From assembly GCA_964371865.1 (NCBI GenBank), contig CAYJOR010000013.1, positions 1 to 55,381 on the forward strand: a stretch of DNA of 55,381 nucleotides. The letters run 5' to 3'. The DNA is from CAYJAZ01 sp964371865 (lineage in GTDB: Bacteria; Desulfobacterota; Desulfovibrionia; Desulfovibrionales; Desulfovibrionaceae). The notes under the pieces were generated by a model. It made no database searches, was not told the origin of the DNA, and saw nothing but the letters and a program-made list of their open reading frames with translations. Positions 50,152 to 55,381 of the stretch are shown in pieces. Position 1 is the first letter of the stretch. Each line of letters opens with the position of its first letter. The position numbers were made by a program, and so were the translations under genes.

Positions 50152-51402
50152 CTAGTTTTTAAAGAGAGGGAAAGAAAGCGCAAATGAAGTTACTTCTTTA
50201 CGGATTTCCTTCAATTTTGTTTCATTTTCAACATTTGCTAAACTTGAAACAATAAATTCAGCAACTTTTTCCATATCTTGGTTTTTCATACCACGAGTAG
50301 TTAGCGCTGCTGTTCCGAGTCTGATACCTGAAGTCACAAAAGGTGAACGAGTTTCAAAAGGAACAGTATTTTTATTTACTGTGATACCAGCCATGTCAAG
50401 AGCGTGTTCAGCTACTTTACCGGTGATATCTTTATTTGTAAGGTCGATAAGCATAAGGTGGTTATCAGTTCCGCCGGAAACAAGATTATACCCTGCACTT
50501 ACTAATGAGGAAGCCAATGTTTGAGCATTATCAATAACTTGTTGTTGATATACTTTATACTGAGGTTGTAACACTTCACCAAATGCAACAGCTTTAGCAG
50601 CTATTATGTGCATTAAAGGTCCACCTTGAATACCAGGGAATATTTGACTATTCAATGTTTTTCCAAGTGTATCGCCTTCAGAAACATTTGCTAAAATCAT
50701 ACCACCACGAGGTCCACGCAATGTTTTGTGAGTTGTAGTAGTAACAATATGTGCATGAGGGAGCGGAGATGGGTGAAGTCCTGCTGCTACTAGCCCAGCG
50801 ATGTGAGCCATATCAACAAAGAGTTTAGCATTTACTTCATCAGCAATTTCTCTGAATTTAGCAAAGTCAATAATGCGTGAGTAAGCAGAAGCACCAGCAA
50901 CAATCATATTAGGACGATGCGCATGAGCTAATTTACGTACTGTTTCGTAATTGATTTTACCAGTTTCTTTATCTACACCGTAAGAAACGATATTGAAAAA
51001 TTTACCTGAAAAGTTTACAGGGCTACCATGTGTAAGGTGACCACCGTGAGATAAATCCATACCTAAAACGGTATCGCCCGGTTTAAGATATGCAAGATAA
51101 GCAGCCATATTTGCTTGAGAACCTGCATGCGGTTGCACGTTAGCATAGTTACAATCAAAGATTTCACATGCACGGTTGATTGCTAAATCTTCTACGATAT
51201 CAACAAATTCACAACCGCCATAATATCTTTTACTAGGGTAACCTTCAGCGTATTTATTGGTTAGAATAGAACCTTGTGCTTGACGTACAGCCGGTGAAAC
51301 AATGTTTTCTGAGGCAATAAGTTCAAGGTTTGACATTTGTCTATTGCTTTCTAAAAAGATAGCATCAGCAACAGCTTTATCTTGTAAAATAAGATCGTCC
51401 AT
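50152..51402 (-). CDS. glyA: Serine hydroxymethyltransferase
   Basis: A PLP enzyme of 416 residues, the usual length. SNLELIASENIVSPAV and YAEGYPSKRYYGGCE mark the N-terminus, the Schiff-base lysine is in TTTTHKTLRGPRGG, and TSGIRLGTAALTTRGM marks the C-terminal domain. It interconverts serine and glycine with tetrahydrofolate and so supplies one-carbon units, including those for dTMP made from the dUMP of the next gene. It is 31 bases downstream of fabF. Confidence 0.96.
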   Translation of the reverse strand: MDDLILQDKAVADAIFLESNRQMSNLELIASENIVSPAVRQAQGSILTNKYAEGYPSKRYYGGCEFVDIVEDLAINRACEIFDCNYANVQPHAGSQANMAAYLAYLKPGDTVLGMDLSHGGHLTHGSPVNFSGKFFNIVSYGVDKETGKINYETVRKLAHAHRPNMIVAGASAYSRIIDFAKFREIADEVNAKLFVDMAHIAGLVAAGLHPSPLPHAHIVTTTTHKTLRGPRGGMILANVSEGDTLGKTLNSQIFPGIQGGPLMHIIAAKAVAFGEVLQPQYKVYQQQVIDNAQTLASSLVSAGYNLVSGGTDNHLMLIDLTNKDITGKVAEHALDMAGITVNKNTVPFETRSPFVTSGIRLGTAALTTRGMKNQDMEKVAEFIVSSLANVENETKLKEIRKEVTSFALSFPLFKN

Positions 51403-51433
51403 CTAAATACCTATTATTGTGGGATTTTGAAAG

Positions 51434-52678
51434 TTATTCAGCGTATTTTTTGAAAACTAAAGCTGCGTTTGTACCACCGAAACCGTAAGAGGTTGAAAGT
51501 ACATATTCAGGATCTAGTTTTTGTGCACCATTTGACATATAGTTTAAATCACATTCAGGGTCAGGGTTAGTGTTGTTGATTGTTCCAGGAACAACACCGG
51601 TATGAAGAGTCATAACAGAGAAGATAGCTTCAACAGCACCAGCAGCACCTAGTAAGTGACCTACTTGTGATTTGTTTGCAGAAATTGCAATATTGTATGC
51701 GTGCTCACCAAAAAGATCTTTGATAGCTTTGGTTTCAGTTTTATCGTTCAAAGGAGTTGAAGTTCCGTGAGCGTTCATGCAAGTGATGTCAGACGGTTTT
51801 AAACCAGCGTCTTTAATTGCGCTTGCCATAGCTTGCTTCATACCTGAACCTGATTCGTGTGGAGCTGTCATGTGATAAGCATCACCAGAAGCACCGAATC
51901 CAACAACTTCAGCGTAGATAGTTGCACCGCGTTCTTTAGCTGATGTAAGGCTTTCAAGCATAAGAAGACCAGCGCCTTCACCCATAACAAAGCCGTCTCT
52001 AGCTCCATCAAATGGGCGAGAAGCAACTTCAGGATTATCATTATTTTGAGTTGAAAGGGCTTTAAGAGCTGTAAAACCAGAGATACCCATAGGAGTAATT
52101 GTTGATTCAGCTCCACCAGTGATAACAGCTTTAGCACGTCCAAGCATAATTTCAGCAGCAGCATAACCAATAGCATGAGTACCGGAAGCACAAGCAGAAG
52201 TCATAACTACGTTACAACCCTTTGCGCCTGTGAAGATTGATACTTGCCCTGGTGACATGTTAGAAATAAGCATAGGGATATAGAAAGGTGAAACTTTTGA
52301 AGGGCCTGACTGAACAAGTTTGCTATGGAAAGTTTCAATTGTGCCAAGTCCACCAAGACCAACACCTAACATTACGCTAACATCTTCCGCATTGCTTTCA
52401 TTTATTTCAAAGTTTGCATGAGGTAAAAGCATTGTTGAAGCTGCAACGGAAAGTTGAACGAATCTATCCATACGCTTAGCTTGTTTAGCTGGCATATAGT
52501 CTTCTGGATTGAAGTTCTTTACTTCACCTGCGATTTTAGAATCGAACTCTGAAGCATCAAACAAGGTAATTGGCGCAATACCGGATTTACCTTCAATTAA
52601 AGCTTGGAAAGAGCTCTCAAGATCATTGCCTAATGGGTTTAAAGTTGCCATTCCTGTGACAACAACGCGTTCACGCAT
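51434..52678 (-). CDS. fabF: 3-oxoacyl-ACP synthase II
   Basis: A 414-residue condensing enzyme with the Cys-His-His triad: Cys in SACASGTHAIG, His in NAHGTSTPLND and His in VGHLLGAAGAVE. RVVVTGMATLNPLG at the N-terminus and the late SYGFGGTNAALVF are standard for FabF. It elongates acyl-ACP in fatty acid synthesis. acpP, often directly upstream, is absent here; the 272-base gap leads to the divergent hypF. It heads the fabF-glyA-deaminase-rib run and has an AGGAG site. Confidence 0.95.
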   Translation of the reverse strand: MRERVVVTGMATLNPLGNDLESSFQALIEGKSGIAPITLFDASEFDSKIAGEVKNFNPEDYMPAKQAKRMDRFVQLSVAASTMLLPHANFEINESNAEDVSVMLGVGLGGLGTIETFHSKLVQSGPSKVSPFYIPMLISNMSPGQVSIFTGAKGCNVVMTSACASGTHAIGYAAAEIMLGRAKAVITGGAESTITPMGISGFTALKALSTQNNDNPEVASRPFDGARDGFVMGEGAGLLMLESLTSAKERGATIYAEVVGFGASGDAYHMTAPHESGSGMKQAMASAIKDAGLKPSDITCMNAHGTSTPLNDKTETKAIKDLFGEHAYNIAISANKSQVGHLLGAAGAVEAIFSVMTLHTGVVPGTINNTNPDPECDLNYMSNGAQKLDPEYVLSTSYGFGGTNAALVFKKYAE

Positions 52679-52951
52679 CTTTATCTCCTGAATTAAAATT
52701 CATTGTTATTGAAAAAATTATAAAAATCTTTAGCATATCTTCTTTGTAATTGCAACATTTTAACACCTTGCTTAAATTTAAAAACATGAGTTTAATTATT
52801 GCAAAACTACAAAATAAAATTGTGTAATGAAAGGAGGTTATCAATACTTGCATTTTATATAATTATCTGTATAGTTTTAAGGTGAATTCCAAAATATTAT
52901 AAATATTAAATATAGCTTGTGAAATCTTTTTCGAGAAAGTAAGGATATGCA
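52679..52951. other. Divergent promoter region between fabF and hypF
   Basis: About 270 bases without a gene. It contains AAAGGAGGTTATC at 52829-52841, a near-complete complement of the 16S rRNA 3' end, but only a short frame starts near it (ATG 52827, 11 codons). No acpP gene is hidden on either strand. Confidence 0.4.
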
Positions 52952-55276
52952 ATGATAATACGTCGTAAATGCGTGGTAGTTGGTCAAGTACAGGGTGTGG
53001 GGTTTCGTCCCTTTGTGTATACGCTTGCAATATCTTTAGATTTAACCGGTTCAGTAAGTAATACTCGAGAGGGTGTATTTATTGAGATTCAAGGTTTTGA
53101 AAGCAATGTTGAAAAATTCAAAACTCGTTTGTTTGATGAACTTCCTCCTCTTGCAGAAATTTTATCGTACAAAGAAGAAGAATGTCCGCTTATTGAGGGT
53201 GAAAAAGAATTTCAAATTATTATGACGGATTCACACGGAAAAGGGCATTCGGTAAGAATTAGCCCCGATGTTGCTCATTGTGAAGCTTGTAAAAATGAAA
53301 TGCTTGATAAAGAAAATGCCAGATATCTTTATCCTTTTATAAATTGCACGCACTGTGGCCCACGCTTTAGTATTACACACTCTATGCCTTATGATAGAGA
53401 AACAACCTCAATGTCATGTTTTCCGCTCTGTGAAAAATGTAAAGAAGAATATACAAATCCACTAGATAGAAGATTTCATGCACAGCCTACAGCCTGCCAT
53501 ACCTGCGGAGTAAAAATCTGGACGGAAGAAGATCTTGAAGATTTTGATGCTATAAAAGCGACTCTTCAAAAATTACATGAAGGAAAAATTTTAGCAATTA
53601 AAGGCCTTGGAGGTTTTCACCTTGCATGCGATGCAATGAATGTAAAAGCTATAGAAAGTCTGCGTGAAAGAAAAAGTCGCCCGAACAAAGCTCTTGCAAT
53701 TATGGTAAAAGATATAAAAAAAGCTCGCGATATTGCATATATAGACGAAACAGAAGAAGACTTATTGATTTCAAGGCAAAGACCTATAGTAATTTGTAAA
53801 AGAAAAGAGGATATTTTACCCGATATTCTAAGTCCTGACACTCAAACTATTGGAATAATGCTTCCATCTACTCCTTTGCATGAACTTTTTTTCAATGCAG
53901 AAAACTTTGAACAAAAAAATTTTGAAGCTCTTGTTATGACATCGGGAAATCCTGCCGGTGAACCTATCTGCTTAAAAAATAGAGAGGCGAGAGATAAACT
54001 TGCTGACTTTGTAGACGGCTTTCTCTTTCATAATCGGGATATTTTAGTTCGTGTTGATGATAGTGTTCTTTTTGCAAAGCCGCAAGATGTTAGGATCAAT
54101 GAGAAAGATTCTTTCGTAAGTATCCGTCGAGCAAGAGGATATGTTCCAACTCCTGTAACTTTGCCGGTTGATTTTGGGAAATCTTGTTCCAAAATACAAA
54201 GTGTACTTGCATTTGGAGCAGACTTAAAAAATACTTGTTGTATTACAAGGATTAATGAAGAAAAAGTTGAGGCTATAGTTGGTCAGCACGTTGGTGATAT
54301 GGCAAGTATAAAGAATCAAGATTTCCTTCTTGAAACTCTTGAACATTTAATAAAAATCTATGATGTAGAACCAAAAGTTATAGTCGCAGATGCGCATCCA
54401 AACGCTTATTCTCACTTACTTGCAGAAGAATATGCAAGCGCAAGAAATTTACCGTGCTTGACTTTACAACATCATGCCGCTCATGCCTTTGCACTTTTGG
54501 CGGATAATTCTTATGCAAGTCCTTGTATTGTAATAGTTCTTGATGGAACAGGCTATGGTTTGGATAATACTATTTGGGGTGGTGAACTTCTTTATGTTGA
54601 CCCTCAAAAGGGTGAATGGAGAAGAGTAGGGCATTTTTCTAAAGTGTGTCAGCCTGCTAATGATAGAGCTGTGGAAAATCCATGGTATATGACTCAGTCT
54701 TATCTTCAAACTGTTGGATTGTCATATTTTATTGAAGATATAGATAGTAACGAGCAAGAAATTATCTATGAACTTTGTGAGAAAAATGTAGGCATTAAAA
54801 CTTCGAGCTGTGGTAGGCTTTTTGACTCGGTAGGTGTTTTGCTTGGTTGTAATCCTGTTATATCCTACGAGGGGCAAGTTCCTATGCAGCTTGAAGCGAA
54901 ACAGGATGAAAACTTCAATGAATTTGATATGATAGAATCCTATTTAGATGAAGATGGTATCCTTATTTTTGATAATCTAAAACTCTTTAGAAATTGTGTA
55001 GAGCGTAAGATAAATAAGCAGTCAGATTCTGAAATTGCAAGATATTTTCATTTGTCACTAGCTCACTCTCTTGTTGATTGGGCAAGAAAAGCAAGTGGAA
55101 TCTACGGAGTAGACTCTGTGGGAATGACAGGAGGAGTTTTCTTAAATAAAACATTAATTAAGGAAGTTTCTCAAGGATTGTCAAATAAAGGGTTAATTCC
55201 TCTTTTACATAAAAACTTTTCACCAAGTGATGCCTCTTTGAGCTTGGGACAAGCATTTTATGGAAGTCTAAAATAA
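52952..55276 (+). CDS. hypF: Hydrogenase maturation carbamoyltransferase HypF
   Basis: The 774-residue protein has the HypF domain series: an acylphosphatase domain (1-90, GQVQGVGFRPFVY), two C4 zinc fingers (about 105-190, CEACKNEM, CTHCGPRFS, CEKCKEEY, CHTCG), a YrdC-like domain (about 195-390, with KGLGGFHLACDA) and a Kae1-like domain (about 415-774) with the metal ligands in QHHAAHAFALL and VLDGTGYG. HypF makes the carbamoyl group that becomes the cyanide ligands of NiFe hydrogenases. HypCDE and hydrogenase genes are not in the window. It is divergent from fabF and is followed by a strong hairpin. Confidence 0.96.
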   Translation: MIIRRKCVVVGQVQGVGFRPFVYTLAISLDLTGSVSNTREGVFIEIQGFESNVEKFKTRLFDELPPLAEILSYKEEECPLIEGEKEFQIIMTDSHGKGHSVRISPDVAHCEACKNEMLDKENARYLYPFINCTHCGPRFSITHSMPYDRETTSMSCFPLCEKCKEEYTNPLDRRFHAQPTACHTCGVKIWTEEDLEDFDAIKATLQKLHEGKILAIKGLGGFHLACDAMNVKAIESLRERKSRPNKALAIMVKDIKKARDIAYIDETEEDLLISRQRPIVICKRKEDILPDILSPDTQTIGIMLPSTPLHELFFNAENFEQKNFEALVMTSGNPAGEPICLKNREARDKLADFVDGFLFHNRDILVRVDDSVLFAKPQDVRINEKDSFVSIRRARGYVPTPVTLPVDFGKSCSKIQSVLAFGADLKNTCCITRINEEKVEAIVGQHVGDMASIKNQDFLLETLEHLIKIYDVEPKVIVADAHPNAYSHLLAEEYASARNLPCLTLQHHAAHAFALLADNSYASPCIVIVLDGTGYGLDNTIWGGELLYVDPQKGEWRRVGHFSKVCQPANDRAVENPWYMTQSYLQTVGLSYFIEDIDSNEQEIIYELCEKNVGIKTSSCGRLFDSVGVLLGCNPVISYEGQVPMQLEAKQDENFNEFDMIESYLDEDGILIFDNLKLFRNCVERKINKQSDSEIARYFHLSLAHSLVDWARKASGIYGVDSVGMTGGVFLNKTLIKEVSQGLSNKGLIPLLHKNFSPSDASLSLGQAFYGSLK

Positions 55277-55304
55277 GATTCACGTCATTTTAATTTATGA
55301 TTTC

Positions 55305-55370
55305 TTGAGGGGGAAAACCACGTTTTTTCTTAAAAAACGAGGTTTTCCCCCTCAAACTCCCCCTTTCCTT
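55305..55370 (+). terminator. G-rich hairpin, dispersed family copy 4, after hypF
   Basis: The arms 55305-55328 (TTGAGGGGGAAAACC then CGTTTTTT) and 55332-55355 form a 24-bp stem with a single mismatch. The tail TCAAACTCCCCCTTTCCTTA and A residues follow, as in the other copies. Confidence 0.85.
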
Positions 55371-55381
55371 AAAAAATAATT

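Noticed and set aside
52679..52951. Hidden acpP gene upstream of fabF
   Set aside because: No frame in the gap encodes the DSL phosphopantetheine motif or reaches acyl carrier protein length.
18230..55355. CRISPR array formed by the G-rich repeats
   Set aside because: The copies are thousands of bases apart, each is a single hairpin after a gene, and there are no regular spacers.

Overview
The window is AT-rich bacterial DNA (roughly one third G+C by eye). I read it as chromosome from a low-GC anaerobe of the Desulfovibrionaceae or a close relative. The reasons are the gene order fabF-glyA-dCMP deaminase-ribD-ribE-ribBA, a class III ribonucleotide reductase under a cobalamin riboswitch, the hydrogenase maturation factor HypF, and dispersed terminator-like hairpins of a kind I associate with that family. 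The species cannot be named from this sequence.

Layout. 1-1200 is the end of an integrated element. It holds a CHC2 zinc-finger (primase-type) gene cut by the window edge and a 23-residue hydrophobic peptide gene. That gene has a good promoter and a leader that masks its Shine-Dalgarno site, and a minus-strand promoter faces it; together these look like a type I toxin-antitoxin locus. The element ends at a 17-bp copy of a tRNA-Ser 3' end (attR-like), followed by what looks like the displaced tRNA terminator. 1659-3444 holds an OmpH/Skp-like protein and a convergent EAL-domain protein. 3761-11018 is a sugar cassette: ROK regulator, MmsA-MmsB-ChvE type ABC importer, D-lyxose/D-mannose isomerase and PfkB fructokinase, interrupted by a 145-bp inverted-repeat element. 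11271-13693 has a CHASE-GGDEF diguanylate cyclase and a very small RTX protein carrying a LapG-type PAAG site. An EamA exporter follows.

15247-24507 is mostly minus strand: hisA, an iron-sulphur aldo/keto reductase, ilvE, then a PAP2 phosphatase-glycosyltransferase-phosphohexomutase set that may make a glycolipid, then nrdD-nrdG behind a B12 riboswitch. 25019-27362 is an ArsR-regulated zinc/cadmium exporter. 27528-32380 has single genes (Dabb protein, PHP phosphoesterase, malic enzyme, PhnN, CaCA antiporter). 32620-37970 is a dppBCDF importer without a binding protein, tightly followed by trkH. 38331-44539 is a phosphate regulon, pstS-pstC-pstA-phoR-pstB-phoU, behind Pho-box-like direct repeats. 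44850-52678 (minus) is fabF-glyA-dCMP deaminase-ribD-ribE-ribBA-acyl-CoA synthetase. hypF (52952-55276) closes the window.

Two dispersed repeat families stand out: G-rich hairpins downstream of genes (18230, 27861, 44555, 55305) and a longer repeat with a CGAGGAACGAG core (inverted copies on either side of pstS, and one after phoU). No CRISPR array, rRNA, complete tRNA or transposase gene was seen.
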